From positions 186,001 through 250,000 of the forward strand of contig JAWVFQ010000037.1 of assembly GCA_033856025.1 (NCBI GenBank): 64,000 nt of DNA. Direction: 5' to 3'. The translations under genes and the position numbers were made by a program. Source of the stretch: AC-38 sp033856025 (lineage in GTDB: Bacteria; Actinomycetota; Thermoleophilia; Solirubrobacterales; Solirubrobacteraceae). This document shows positions 16,376 through 25,249 of this stretch, piece by piece (positions within the stretch are counted from its first letter, which is position 1; each line of letters opens with the position of its first letter). The notes beneath the pieces were generated by a model. It worked only from the letters and a program-made list of their open reading frames with translations, ran no database searches and was not told where the DNA came from.

Positions 16376-18120
16376 GCGACGGGCGTGCGCCCGGCCGGGG
16401 CCTTGCCCGTGCGCGTCACCTCGACCGGGAAGTCGAAGGACCCCTCCAGCCACGGCCCGCGGCGGACCATCTCGGCCACGTCGATCCAGCCCTCCTCCAC
16501 CAGGCCGGTCGCGGCGTCGTGGATCCGGTAGTGCTGGCGCTGGACGTGCGCGGGCTGGGACTCCAGCATGACCACCCGCAGGTCTCCGGGCTCGAAGCTC
16601 ATCCGCTCGCGGACCGCGTCGAGCAGCTGCTCGTCGTGGAAGTGCCCCTCGCCGAAGTTCCAGCCGGTGACGATCCCCGAGATCACCTCGCCCTCGCGCA
16701 CGAAGTAGTCGTCGATGTCGCCGTCCACCGCGCGCGCGCACAGGGCGTTCAGCGCGCGACCGTGGCTGTGGATGGCCCGGAACGCCAGGCCCTTCTCGAG
16801 GATGTAGTTCGCCGTATCGGCGTCGTAGATCTTGGTCAGCTGCTCGACGGCGACCGGGGCGACCTTCTCGATCTCGCGGTCGAAGCGCCCCTCGGCGTCG
16901 GTGGCCTTGCGAAACAGCCACATGCTGGTCGCCCAGTTGCCCGCGTAGTAGCGCATGGACAGCAGGAACGAGACCAGGTCGGGGCGCAGGTTGCCCACCA
17001 CCGGCATGACCACGCCGACCAGCGCGAGCACCGCCCACAGCAGCGGGTTGTCGAGGTTGGACATGGGGACGTCGCCGTAATGGCCGAACAGGAACAGCAG
17101 CCCGAAGATCATGAAGAGGTTCCACTCCATCGGGACGCCCATGGCGAACGTGGAGAAGATGTGGATGTGGAAGGCGAGCATCCCGATCAGGGCGAGCTTG
17201 CCGACGGTCCCGCCGTTCGTGACCAGCAGCAGGAGCGGGAACGTGAACTCGACCGCGGTGCCCAGATGGGCGCCGAAGGCGGCCTGGCGTGACGGGCGCA
17301 GATCCTCCGGGTGGTCGCGGTAGAGCTTGGCCTTCATCTTGCGCGAGCGGTTCCACGGCGTGTTGCTCACCATCACCTGGATCACGTACGGGAAGTGGCG
17401 GTTGAGCTTGGACGACGCGGCGCCCCACCAGATGAAGAAGAACACGAGCTGCCAGGCGGGGATCAGGTTCTTGGCCGGGAACAGCGAGACGAGCAGGACG
17501 AACCCGTAGACCTCGGGGCGCGCGGCCAGGAACGGGACCTTGTCGCGCAGGCCGAGCAGCGCCAACAGGCCGAGCAGGACGGCGATCGCGGTGGTGTCGA
17601 GCAGGACGCCCTTCGGGTCGCCGCCCGAGACGAGCAGGTAGACGGCGGCGGCCAGCACCGCCGCGTAGAGGGCGACGTCCACCACGGTGCGCCGGGTGCC
17701 GCGGGTCAGTGGGAGCCGGCCCCGGAACGGCGGCAGCCGCACCGTCCCCGGGCGCAGCCAGTACAGGACGCCGCCGATGGGCGGCGAGAAGCGCAGCGCC
17801 AGCGGCATCGAGCCCGAGCCCAGGCCGAGGATCTCCCACATCAGCGTCCACACGGCGAGCTTCTGGAAGACGATCGGCCGGTACCACCAGTCGCCGATGT
17901 CCCCGAGCCCGCCGATGCCGGGCGTCGTGGCGGCGACGATCAGGAAGCCGGCGGCGACGTAGACCACCAGCTTCACGGCGTAGAGCAGGTACACGGCGCC
18001 GGGCGTCCCGAAGCCGTTGACCGCCCAGTCCTGCGCGTTCGCCTTCAGGCGCGCGAGGTACGGCTTGGCCTTCCACTCCTCGAGGTCGAACGGCGGCGGC
18101 GACGGCTGCAGGAAACCCAT
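16372..18120 (-). CDS. DUF3556 multi-pass membrane protein
   Basis: 582 residues. MGFLQPSPPPFDLEEW and AVNGFGTPGAVYLLYAVK are the conserved start of DUF3556, seen mainly in actinobacteria. About nine or ten hydrophobic helices span residues 40-385; the soluble C-terminal 190 residues contain GWNFGEGHFHDEQLLDAVRERM. No reaction is established. Coupling to a FAD desaturase-like enzyme by a GTGA overlap suggests joint modification of a lipid. CCGGTTAGAGT at 18133-18143 on this strand is a probable -10 region. Confidence 0.82.
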   Translation of the reverse strand: MGFLQPSPPPFDLEEWKAKPYLARLKANAQDWAVNGFGTPGAVYLLYAVKLVVYVAAGFLIVAATTPGIGGLGDIGDWWYRPIVFQKLAVWTLMWEILGLGSGSMPLALRFSPPIGGVLYWLRPGTVRLPPFRGRLPLTRGTRRTVVDVALYAAVLAAAVYLLVSGGDPKGVLLDTTAIAVLLGLLALLGLRDKVPFLAARPEVYGFVLLVSLFPAKNLIPAWQLVFFFIWWGAASSKLNRHFPYVIQVMVSNTPWNRSRKMKAKLYRDHPEDLRPSRQAAFGAHLGTAVEFTFPLLLLVTNGGTVGKLALIGMLAFHIHIFSTFAMGVPMEWNLFMIFGLLFLFGHYGDVPMSNLDNPLLWAVLALVGVVMPVVGNLRPDLVSFLLSMRYYAGNWATSMWLFRKATDAEGRFDREIEKVAPVAVEQLTKIYDADTANYILEKGLAFRAIHSHGRALNALCARAVDGDIDDYFVREGEVISGIVTGWNFGEGHFHDEQLLDAVRERMSFEPGDLRVVMLESQPAHVQRQHYRIHDAATGLVEEGWIDVAEMVRRGPWLEGSFDFPVEVTRTGKAPAGRTPVA

Positions 18121-18132
18121 GACCCGCGGGCG

Positions 18133-18143
18133 ACTCTAACCGG
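18133..18143 (-). promoter_or_regulatory. Promoter core CCGGTTAGAGT for the DUF3556 operon
   Basis: Minus-strand CCGGTTAGAGT ends 12 bases before the ATG at 18120. The same 11-mer is found before 25869 and, with one change, before 10637. Confidence 0.5.
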
Positions 18144-18163
18144 TGCCGGAGCCGGCGGGGCGT

Positions 18164-18196
18164 TCAGGCAATCGTCAGGAACGGCGGCGCGATAAT
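18164..18196 (+). promoter_or_regulatory. Direct-repeat operator and -10 of two-component system 1
   Basis: TCAGGC (18164-18169) and TCAGGA (18175-18180) are direct repeats with the 11-base period typical of OmpR-family dimers. Ten bases later comes GATAAT (18191-18196), and six bases after that the GTG at 18203. The COG4705-type gene has the same arrangement, which supports autoregulation by this response regulator. Confidence 0.6.
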
Positions 18197-18202
18197 CGAT
18201 GC

Positions 18203-18871
18203 GTGACCGAATTCTCCCTGCTCGTGGTCGAGGACGATTCCGATCTGCGCGGCGTGCTCGTCCGCGGGCTGCGGGAGGAGGGGTTCCGGGTCAGCGCGCA
18301 CGGGACGGGGCACGGGGCGCTCGCCGAGGCGCGGCGCGCGGCGCCGGACGCGCTGGTCATCGACATCGGCCTTCCCGACGCCGACGGGCGCGACGTCTGT
18401 CAGGCGCTGCGGGCCGAGGGGGTCGACGCGCCCGTTCTCTTCCTCACCGCGCGCGACGCCGTGACGGACCGGCTCTCGGGCTTCGGCGCCGGCGGCGACG
18501 ACTACGTCACCAAGCCGTTCGCCTTCGCCGAGGTGGTGGCCCGGCTGCGCGCGCTGCTCAAGCGCGCCGGCGCGACTGGAGAGGTCGAGGTGGGCCCGCT
18601 GCGGCTGGACCCGCTGACCCACGCCGTGGTGTCGCGCGACGAGAGCGTTCCCCTGACGCCTACGGAGTTCCGCCTTCTCGCGGCGCTCGCCGCGCGGCCC
18701 AACGGCGTCGTGCGCCGGCGCGAGCTCGTCCAGAGCGCGTGGCCGGAGGGCGCGATCGTTCACGACAACACGCTCGACGTGTACATCGGGCGCCTGCGGC
18801 GCAAGCTGGCGCAGCTGCCCGACGCACCCGCGCTGACGACGAACCACGGCGTGGGATACCGGCTGGGATGA
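18203..18871 (+). CDS. OmpR-family response regulator (system 1)
   Basis: 222 residues. The receiver domain has Asp11/Asp12, the phospho-acceptor Asp54 (VIDIGLP), Thr82 and Lys104; residues 125-222 form the winged helix (PLTPTEFRLLAALAARP, then DVYIGRLRRKL, then GVGYRLG). GTG at 18203 begins the protein with TEFSLLVVEDD and lies six bases after GATAAT, so the message is probably leaderless. It overlaps the kinase gene (ATGA). Expected targets are its own promoter and the COG4705-type gene. Confidence 0.9.
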   Translation: MTEFSLLVVEDDSDLRGVLVRGLREEGFRVSAHGTGHGALAEARRAAPDALVIDIGLPDADGRDVCQALRAEGVDAPVLFLTARDAVTDRLSGFGAGGDDYVTKPFAFAEVVARLRALLKRAGATGEVEVGPLRLDPLTHAVVSRDESVPLTPTEFRLLAALAARPNGVVRRRELVQSAWPEGAIVHDNTLDVYIGRLRRKLAQLPDAPALTTNHGVGYRLG

Positions 18872-20223
18872 GGCGGTGGCTGACGAACAGCCTGCGCGGC
18901 CGGCTCGTCGTGGTCGTGGTGCTCGGCGCCGCGGTCACCCTGGGGGCGCTGACGGCCGGCTTCAACCTCGTGCTGTCGGACAGCCTGGACCGCGACGCCC
19001 GCGACGTCGTGCGGGCCCGCGCGACCGCGCTGCTGGCCACGGTGGTCGCGACGCCACGCGGGGTGCGCGTTCGCGAGTCCCCCGACGACGGGGCCGCCGA
19101 CGCCCAGAGCTGGGTGTTCGCGGGGCCCCGGCTGGTCGAGCGCCCCCGCTCCGCGCCCGCGGCGAACCTGCGTGCGGTGCGCACGCTGGCGGGCGGGCCG
19201 GCTCGGTTCCTGGACGTCCACGCCACCGACACACGCTTCTACGCGGTACCGATAGTCCGCAGCGGGCGCCGGGTGGGGACGCTGGTGACCGGCGTCTCCC
19301 TGGCCCCGTACGAGCATTCGGTCCACCTGGCCCTGCTGGCGTCCATCGTCTTCGCGCTGGCGTCCCTGGCCGGGGTCGCGCTGGCCGCCGTCTGGATCGT
19401 GGGCCGCGCGCTGCACCCCGTGGCCCGCATGACCGCCGACGCGTCGGACTGGAGCGAGCACGACCTCGACAAGCGCTTCCTGCCCGGTGAGCCCCACGAC
19501 GAGCTCACGCGGCTGGCCGCCACGTTCGACGGCCTCCTGGACCGCCTCGCCGCGGGGCTGCGGCGCGAGCAGAGCTTCTCGGCCGAGCTGTCCCACGAGC
19601 TGCGCACGCCGCTCGCGCGGCTCGTGGCCGAGACCGACCTCGCGCTGCGCCGCGAGCGGACGCCCCGCGAGTACCGCGACGCCCTGGAGGCGGTCCAGCG
19701 CGCCGCGCGGCAGATGGACCGCACCCTGGAGACGCTCATCGTCGCCGCCCGCGCGCAGGCTGACCTCCAGCGCGGGACGAGCGACGCCGTCGACGCGGCC
19801 CGCCGCGCGGTGGCCGTGACGGCCGAGCACGAGGCCCGCGACGACGTCGCCGTCACGGTCGCCGCGCCCCCCTCCCCTCTCCGCGTCGGCGCCGACGCCG
19901 ACCTGGTCGAGCGCATCCTGGCGCCCCTGGTGGAGAACGGCGTGCGCCACGCCACCACCCGCGTCGTCGTCGAGGTCCACTCCGACGGCGGCCGCGCGGT
20001 CTTCGTCGTGGCCGACGACGGGCCGGGCGTGGCCGAGGACGACCAGGCGCACATCTTCGAGCCGGGCGTGCGCGCCGGCAACGGCTCGGCGCGTCGCGAC
20101 CATCCGGGAGCCGGCCTGGGACTTCCGCTGGCGCGCCGCCTCGCCCGCGCCGCGGGCGGCGACGTGGAGTGCGTGGCCACGCCGCGCGGCGGGCGCTTCC
20201 GGGTGCGCCTGCCGCGCGGCTGA
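18868..20223 (+). CDS. Sensor histidine kinase (system 1)
   Basis: 451 residues: membrane helix (about 12-34), extracytoplasmic sensor segment of about 115 residues, second helix (about 155-178), HAMP, dimerisation helix with phospho-accepting His243 (ELSHELRTPLARL), and a catalytic domain with LVENGVRHA (N box), VADDGPGVAEDD (G1) and GAGLGLPLARR (G2). The ATG overlaps the regulator's TGA, so the two are translationally coupled. The signal is unknown. Confidence 0.9.
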   Translation: MRRWLTNSLRGRLVVVVVLGAAVTLGALTAGFNLVLSDSLDRDARDVVRARATALLATVVATPRGVRVRESPDDGAADAQSWVFAGPRLVERPRSAPAANLRAVRTLAGGPARFLDVHATDTRFYAVPIVRSGRRVGTLVTGVSLAPYEHSVHLALLASIVFALASLAGVALAAVWIVGRALHPVARMTADASDWSEHDLDKRFLPGEPHDELTRLAATFDGLLDRLAAGLRREQSFSAELSHELRTPLARLVAETDLALRRERTPREYRDALEAVQRAARQMDRTLETLIVAARAQADLQRGTSDAVDAARRAVAVTAEHEARDDVAVTVAAPPSPLRVGADADLVERILAPLVENGVRHATTRVVVEVHSDGGRAVFVVADDGPGVAEDDQAHIFEPGVRAGNGSARRDHPGAGLGLPLARRLARAAGGDVECVATPRGGRFRVRLPRG

Positions 20224-20234
20224 GGCCTACGCGC

Positions 20235-21104
20235 CTACGAGGTCTCCTGCGACTGGGGCCGCAGCTCGCCGAGGCGATGGTCGCGCGGCCGGTGGTCGTG
20301 CGGCTCGTGGTCGTGCGCCCGCGCCTCCTCGGCCTCGATGACCTCGCGCGGCGTCTGGTCGCGCCTGGTCACGCTGAGGTAGACCACCAGGGCGAGGATC
20401 GTGCCCAGGAAGAGGAGGCTGGTCACGGTCGTGCCCAGGCCCAGGCCCCCGTCCGCGGTCGGCTGCGACAGGTAGTCGCCGATCGAGGCACCGAGGGGCC
20501 GGGTGAGGATGTAGGCGACCCAGAACGCGAGCACGGCGTTGAGGCCGAGCACCCGCCAGGCCGCCGCCACGAGCGCGATCAGTGCGGCGAAGCCGAGTGC
20601 CGAGACGCCGAAGCCGAGGTTGATCCGCTCGGCCGCCAGGTCGCCCGCCGCCGTGCCCAGCGCAAACGTGAACAGGATCGCGAGCCAGTAGAACGCCTCG
20701 CGCCGGGTCGTGAAGATCGTGTGGATCGACAGGGTGCGCTCCGACGCGTACCAGACGGCGAACACGATCGCGAGCACGACGGAGAACACGATGGTGGTGG
20801 TCTCCAACGCCACGCCGTAGTTGTCGGTCAGGTTGTCCGTGATGAGCGTCCCGACGATGCTCAGCAGGACGACGGCCAGCCAGTAGACCCCCGGCACGTA
20901 GCGGCGCAGGCGGAACTGGTAGGCCAGCACAAGGAGCAGCAGGGTGCCCATGATCCACGTGAGGTTGCTCAGCCCCAGGCTGAGCTTCTGGTCGAGGTTG
21001 TCCGCGGCCGTCTCGCCGACCGTCGTGCACAGGACCTTGATCACCCAGAAGTAGAGCGTGACCTCCGGGACCTTGTTGAGCATTCGTCTGGTCGTTGTGT
21101 TCAT
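20235..21104 (-). CDS. COG4705-type membrane protein of system 1
   Basis: 289 residues with about eight helices arranged as four internal repeats, each ending in a small acidic motif: TTVGETAADNL, LITDNLTDNYG, GTAAGDLAAERI and LGASIGDYLSQP. The tail is His-rich (HDHEPHDHRPRDHR). The repeats resemble the COG4705 membrane-anchored family, which has no firm function; regularly placed Asp/Glu in helices and a His-rich tail suggest metal or cation handling (inference). The gene faces system 1 and shares its operator type; the ATG is six bases after ACAAAT. Confidence 0.75.
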   Translation of the reverse strand: MNTTTRRMLNKVPEVTLYFWVIKVLCTTVGETAADNLDQKLSLGLSNLTWIMGTLLLLVLAYQFRLRRYVPGVYWLAVVLLSIVGTLITDNLTDNYGVALETTTIVFSVVLAIVFAVWYASERTLSIHTIFTTRREAFYWLAILFTFALGTAAGDLAAERINLGFGVSALGFAALIALVAAAWRVLGLNAVLAFWVAYILTRPLGASIGDYLSQPTADGGLGLGTTVTSLLFLGTILALVVYLSVTRRDQTPREVIEAEEARAHDHEPHDHRPRDHRLGELRPQSQETS

Positions 21105-21110
21105 GGGCGG

Positions 21111-21143
21111 ATTTGTGGCAGCCCGCAACTGAGCGACTCCTGA
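21111..21143 (-). promoter_or_regulatory. System 1-type operator and -10 of the COG4705-type gene
   Basis: On the minus strand TCAGGA (21143-21138) and TCAGTT (21132-21127) repeat with an 11-base period. Ten bases later comes ACAAAT (21116-21111), and six bases after that the ATG at 21104. All distances equal those before the system 1 regulator. Confidence 0.6.
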
Positions 21144-21188
21144 ACGGCGGGCGTGCCGGGCGGCGCGGGCGGCTAGCCTCCCCGCGGC

Positions 21189-21788
21189 ATGGACCTCGGG
21201 CTCTACAAGGCGCTCAACGGGTTCGCCGCGCACCACGACGCCTTCGAGGACGTCATGCGCTTCCTGGCGAACGACGCGCAGTACCTCTTCTTGGCGATCC
21301 TGGCCGCGCTGTTCTTCGCGCGCGGGAAATGGGCGTCGCGCAACGGCCGCCACGGCGTCGCGGCGGCCGGGTTCAGCGCGCTGCTGGCGCTGGGCGCTGC
21401 TCAGGTGATCAGCCACCTGTGGGAGCGCCCGCGGCCCTTCACCGCCCATCCCCACGACGCGCACCTGTTCGTCCCGGCCTCCCACGACCCCTCGTTCCCC
21501 AGCGACCACGCGACGGCGGCGTTCGCCATCGCGGTCTCGATCTGGCTGCGCCACCGGCGCGCCGGCTGGCTGGCCCTGGCCCTGGCCACCCTGGTGTCCG
21601 TGTCCCGCGTGGTGGTGGGCGTCCACTACCCCAGCGACGCCGTGGGCGGAGCGGCCCTCGGCGCGCTGGCGGCGCTGGTGTTCTGGGCGCCGCCGATCCG
21701 GGAGCCCCTGCACCGGCTGGCCGACTGGGCCGGCCGGACCTACGAGCGGGTCGCCGCCGGCCTGACGCGCCCTCTGCGCGACGCATAG
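21189..21788 (+). CDS. PAP2-family phosphatase (BcrC-like)
   Basis: 199 residues with five or six membrane helices and the three PAP2 motifs: ERPRPF, PSFPSDHATA and SRVVVGVHYPSD, whose two His are catalytic. Length and order fit undecaprenyl-pyrophosphate phosphatases of the BcrC type, which recycle the lipid carrier of wall synthesis; other lipid phosphates are possible. It begins 85 bases from the divergent COG4705-type gene. Confidence 0.85.
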   Translation: MDLGLYKALNGFAAHHDAFEDVMRFLANDAQYLFLAILAALFFARGKWASRNGRHGVAAAGFSALLALGAAQVISHLWERPRPFTAHPHDAHLFVPASHDPSFPSDHATAAFAIAVSIWLRHRRAGWLALALATLVSVSRVVVGVHYPSDAVGGAALGALAALVFWAPPIREPLHRLADWAGRTYERVAAGLTRPLRDA

Positions 21789-21853
21789 CGCGGAAAGGTT
21801 GATCGCCGGCCGGTCGCGGTGAGAGGATCGCCCCAGCCAACCAAGGAGGGCTC

Positions 21854-22537
21854 ATGTCTTTGACCGTGGATCGCGCTCGGCGCCTGGGCGGACTGGCCGG
21901 GATCATGTTCGTGGTGATCGCCATCGTGGCGTTCGTGCTGCCCGGGACCCCGCCCAAGGCGGACGAGGTGGCGAAGATCTCCACCTTCTTCGCCGACAAG
22001 CACGACCAGATCCTGGCCTCGAACTACGCCCTCGGCCTCGCCTTCATGTTCTTCCTGATCTTCGCGGGCGCGCTGCGCACGCACCTCGGCGCGGCGAGCG
22101 GCGACGGGCTGCGCCCCGGAGCGGTGCTGCTCGGCTCGGCGGCCGCGGCCGTGGCCCTCGTGGTGGCGGGAGCGGCCGTTCTCAACGGCGCGGTCTTCCA
22201 CGTGGCGGGGACGACGCCCGACGCGAACCTCGAGCGCGCCCTCTACTACGTCTCCAGCGACCTCTTCCTGGCCTCGGGGTTTGCCTTCGCGGCCTTCTTC
22301 GTCGGCGCCGCGATGGCGATCTCGTCGACCGCGGTCCTGCCGCGGGCGCTGTCACCCGCGGCGCTGGTGCTGGCGGTGCTCAACCTGGTCGGGCCGATCG
22401 GGCTCTTCGCCGAGACCGGGTTCTTCGCCATCGGCGGGGCGTTCGGCTTCGTGGTGCCGGTGGCGTCGATGCTGTGGGTCCTGGCGGCGAGCGTGGCGAT
22501 GGTGAGAGGGCGCGCGGCGCCCGCGGCGGCCTCCTGA
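21854..22537 (+). CDS. Six-helix membrane protein, function unknown
   Basis: 227 residues with about six hydrophobic helices and few charged residues. AAGGAGG lies about six bases before the ATG, a strong ribosome site for this window. After the first helix a soluble loop reads KADEVAKISTFFADKHDQIL. It weakly recalls DUF4386-like proteins but I cannot assign it. It ends one base before the VOC gene, so the two may be one transcript. Confidence 0.75.
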   Translation: MSLTVDRARRLGGLAGIMFVVIAIVAFVLPGTPPKADEVAKISTFFADKHDQILASNYALGLAFMFFLIFAGALRTHLGAASGDGLRPGAVLLGSAAAAVALVVAGAAVLNGAVFHVAGTTPDANLERALYYVSSDLFLASGFAFAAFFVGAAMAISSTAVLPRALSPAALVLAVLNLVGPIGLFAETGFFAIGGAFGFVVPVASMLWVLAASVAMVRGRAAPAAAS

Positions 22538-22538
22538 G

Positions 22539-23030
22539 ATGAAGGGCATCACCCCGAACCTGTGGTTCGACACGGAGGCCGAGGAGGCCGCGGAGTTCTA
22601 CACGTCGGTCTTCCCGAACTCGAAGGTGCTCGACGTGGCCCGCTATCCGGAGGGAAGCCCGGGCGAGGCCGGCACGGTCATGACGGTGCGGTTCGAGCTG
22701 AACGGCCAGGAGTTCGTCGGCATCAACGGCGGGCCGCGGTTCCCGTTCACCGAGGCGGTCTCGCTCCAGATCACCTGCGAGGACCAGGACGAGGTCGACC
22801 ACTACTGGGAGCGGCTGACCGACGGCGGCGAGGAGAGCCAGTGCGGCTGGCTGAAGGACCGCTACGGCCTGTCGTGGCAGGTCGTGCCGACCGGGATGGA
22901 GGAGGTGTTCGGCGACGCCGACCCGGAGCGCGCCCGCCGCGGCATGGAGGCCATGCTCAAGATGCGCAAGCTCGACGTCGCCGAGCTGCGCCGCGCCGCC
23001 GACGGCGCGGTATCTTCGCCGCCACAGTAG
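22539..23030 (+). CDS. VOC-superfamily protein (PhnB/3-dmu-9 type)
   Basis: 163 residues. TPNLWFDTEAEEAAEFYTSVF, VRFELNGQEFVGINGGP and CGWLKDRYGLSWQVVP are hallmarks of the PhnB or 3-demethylubiquinone-methyltransferase-like branch of the VOC fold. The name does not imply methyltransferase activity; most members have no proven reaction. The C-terminal 30 residues form a helix with MLKMRKLDVAEL. It follows the membrane protein by one base. Confidence 0.87.
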   Translation: MKGITPNLWFDTEAEEAAEFYTSVFPNSKVLDVARYPEGSPGEAGTVMTVRFELNGQEFVGINGGPRFPFTEAVSLQITCEDQDEVDHYWERLTDGGEESQCGWLKDRYGLSWQVVPTGMEEVFGDADPERARRGMEAMLKMRKLDVAELRRAADGAVSSPPQ

Positions 23031-23049
23031 GCCGATCGGGAGGACGGGA

Positions 23050-24756
23050 ATGAGGCTGGGGATCTTCTGTGCGACGGGGCTGGCCGCGCTTGGGCTGGCG
23101 ACATCGGCGGGCGCGGCTCCGCGCTACGCCAGCCCCGCCGGGACGCCGGCGGACGACTGCTCGTCCGGGCGCCCCTGCGACTTCGTGACCGCGGTCAACG
23201 GCGCGGTGGACAACACCGAGGTGATCGTCGCGCCCGGGGACTACGGGTCGGCGGCGTCCCCGGTCACCAGCTTCTCGACCAGCAGCGACGTCGACGTCCA
23301 CGGCCCGGTCGGCGGCCCGCGACCCCGGGTGTTCTTCACCGGCCAGTCCGGCCTGACCATGACCTCGGCACAGGCCACCCTGCGCGACGTCGACATATCC
23401 AACGTCGACACGGACCCGAGCGCCACTGACCACGTCGCCCTGTGGTTCGAGGGGAGCGTGGCCGAGCGGGTCGCCGCGAGCTCGGCGGCGCGCTACGGCA
23501 CCGCCTGCCGGCTGGGCGCCGACGCCGTCCTGCGCGACTCCGTGTGCTGGGCGCCGGGCGGAGGGACGGCGCTGTCGGTCTTCAACGACAAGCCGACCGC
23601 CTCGCCCACCGTCGTGAGCTCGACCCTGTGGGCGCCCACGCCGTCGGGTGTCGGCGCCGCGGTCCAGAGCACGGGCGGGCATTCCGCGACGCTGCACATC
23701 CGCGACTCGATCGTCCGCGCCCACGGAGGCCCGAACGACAACCCCGACCTCACCGTCTACGCCACCAACGGCGGGACCACCCAGAAGATCACGGTCGATC
23801 ACTCCAACTACGGCAGCGCGAAGGTGATCGGGACCGACGGCACCGGCGAGATCACGGAGGACCTCAACACCAAGCAGTCGGCGGCGCCGATGCTCGCCAA
23901 CCCCGGGACCGGCGACTTCCACGAGCTCGCCCTCTCGCCGACCGTCGGCGCGGGGGTGGCCGATGCCAACACCGGGACGCTGGACCTGGACGGCAACCCG
24001 CGTGCCGTGGACGGTCGCATCGACCTGGGCGCGGACGAGCTGTTCGTGGCCCCCCGCGCCGCCACCGGCCCCGCGAGCCCGGTCTCGCGCTCGGGCGCCA
24101 CCCTGACCGGGACCGTCGGCCCGAACGCCACCACCACGTCCTACCGCTTCGAGTACGGCACCACGCCCGCGTACGGGACGCCGACGGCGGCCGTGGCCGC
24201 CGGCGCCGGGACCGGCGACGTCCCGGCCGCGGCGGCCGTGACCGGCCTGGCCGCAGGGAGGACCTACCACTTCCACCTGGTGGCCACCAACGCCGCCGGC
24301 AGCGCGGACGGCGGCGACTCCACGTTCACCACCGCGGTCGCGAGGTCGGTGCTCAGCGCGCTGCGCGTGGTCCCGAACGCGTTCCTCGCCGCGGCGAGCG
24401 GCGCCAGCGCGACCGCGGCCACCGGGACGACGATCTCGTACCGCGCGTCGGAGTCGGGCACGACGCGGTTCACGGTGCAGCGGCCCGCCTCCGGACGACG
24501 CTCGCGCGGGCGCTGCGTGCGTCCGGCGCGCGGCCTGCGCAACCGGCCGCGGTGCATCCGCTGGATCACGCTGCGCGGGTCGTTCTCGCACGTGGACGTC
24601 GCCGGGGCCAACCGGCTGCACTTCACCGGTCGCCTGCGCGGGCGCAGGCTTGCCCCGGGGCGGTACCGCCTGGCCGCGCGGTCCAGCAACGCCGCGGGCG
24701 CGGGCCAAGCGGTGTACCGGACCTTCCGGGTCCGGCCCCCGCGGCGTGCGGTCTAA
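23050..24756 (+). CDS. Secreted beta-helix protein with FN3-like domain
   Basis: 568 residues with a signal peptide (1-22). Residues 25-330 look like a right-handed parallel beta-helix (choice-of-anchor type), ending in LDLDGNPRAVDGRIDLGADE. Residues about 340-430 form an FN3-like module (YRFEYGTTPAYGTP, then GLAAGRTYHFHLVATNAAG), common in Solirubrobacterales surface proteins. The basic C-terminal 130 residues include RCVRPARGLRNRPRC, a possible disulfide loop. A GGGAGG precedes the ATG. It is probably a surface protein that contacts polysaccharide (inference). Confidence 0.8.
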   Translation: MRLGIFCATGLAALGLATSAGAAPRYASPAGTPADDCSSGRPCDFVTAVNGAVDNTEVIVAPGDYGSAASPVTSFSTSSDVDVHGPVGGPRPRVFFTGQSGLTMTSAQATLRDVDISNVDTDPSATDHVALWFEGSVAERVAASSAARYGTACRLGADAVLRDSVCWAPGGGTALSVFNDKPTASPTVVSSTLWAPTPSGVGAAVQSTGGHSATLHIRDSIVRAHGGPNDNPDLTVYATNGGTTQKITVDHSNYGSAKVIGTDGTGEITEDLNTKQSAAPMLANPGTGDFHELALSPTVGAGVADANTGTLDLDGNPRAVDGRIDLGADELFVAPRAATGPASPVSRSGATLTGTVGPNATTTSYRFEYGTTPAYGTPTAAVAAGAGTGDVPAAAAVTGLAAGRTYHFHLVATNAAGSADGGDSTFTTAVARSVLSALRVVPNAFLAAASGASATAATGTTISYRASESGTTRFTVQRPASGRRSRGRCVRPARGLRNRPRCIRWITLRGSFSHVDVAGANRLHFTGRLRGRRLAPGRYRLAARSSNAAGAGQAVYRTFRVRPPRRAV

Positions 24757-24763
24757 TTGGGCG

Positions 24764-25249
24764 GTGCGCAGATATCGCCAGGCGCTGCTGGCGCTGGGAC
24801 GGACGCGGTGGTTCACCTGGATCTCGGCGAACGTGCTCACGCCGATCGACCGCTTCGCCTACCGGCGCAGCGGGGGCCGCGTGTCGCTGGCGCACCTGGG
24901 CGGCGGCGAGGCCGTGCTGCCCACGCTGCTGCTCACGACGACCGGGCGGCGCTCCGGGCAGCCGCGCACCACGCCGGTGCTCTACGTGCGCGACGGCGAG
25001 CGCCTGGTCGTGGTGGCCTCGAACTTCGGCCGGGAGCACCATCCGGCGTGGTCGGCGAACCTCCTGGCCAATCCGGAGGCGACGGTCCAGGTCCGCAAGC
25101 GGCGCGAGCGAGTGCGCGCGCGCCGGGCGAGCGACGAAGAGCTGGCCCGGCTGTGGCCACGTCTGCTCGAGGTCTATCCCACCTGGGCCGACTACACCAA
25201 GCGCACCGACCGCGACTTCCGCGCCTTCTTCCTGGACCCCGTCGCCTAG
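24764..25249 (+). CDS. Deazaflavin (F420)-dependent nitroreductase family protein
   Basis: 161 residues. LLLTTTGRRSGQPRTTPVLY and LVVVASNFGREHHPAWSANL are the hallmark segments of the Ddn-type split beta-barrel family, which binds F420 and reduces quinones or nitro compounds. GTG at 24764 directly precedes the basic, partly hydrophobic N-terminal helix. It starts seven bases after the beta-helix gene and overlaps the convergent Cys-Cys gene by four bases. Confidence 0.87.
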   Translation: MRRYRQALLALGRTRWFTWISANVLTPIDRFAYRRSGGRVSLAHLGGGEAVLPTLLLTTTGRRSGQPRTTPVLYVRDGERLVVVASNFGREHHPAWSANLLANPEATVQVRKRRERVRARRASDEELARLWPRLLEVYPTWADYTKRTDRDFRAFFLDPVA

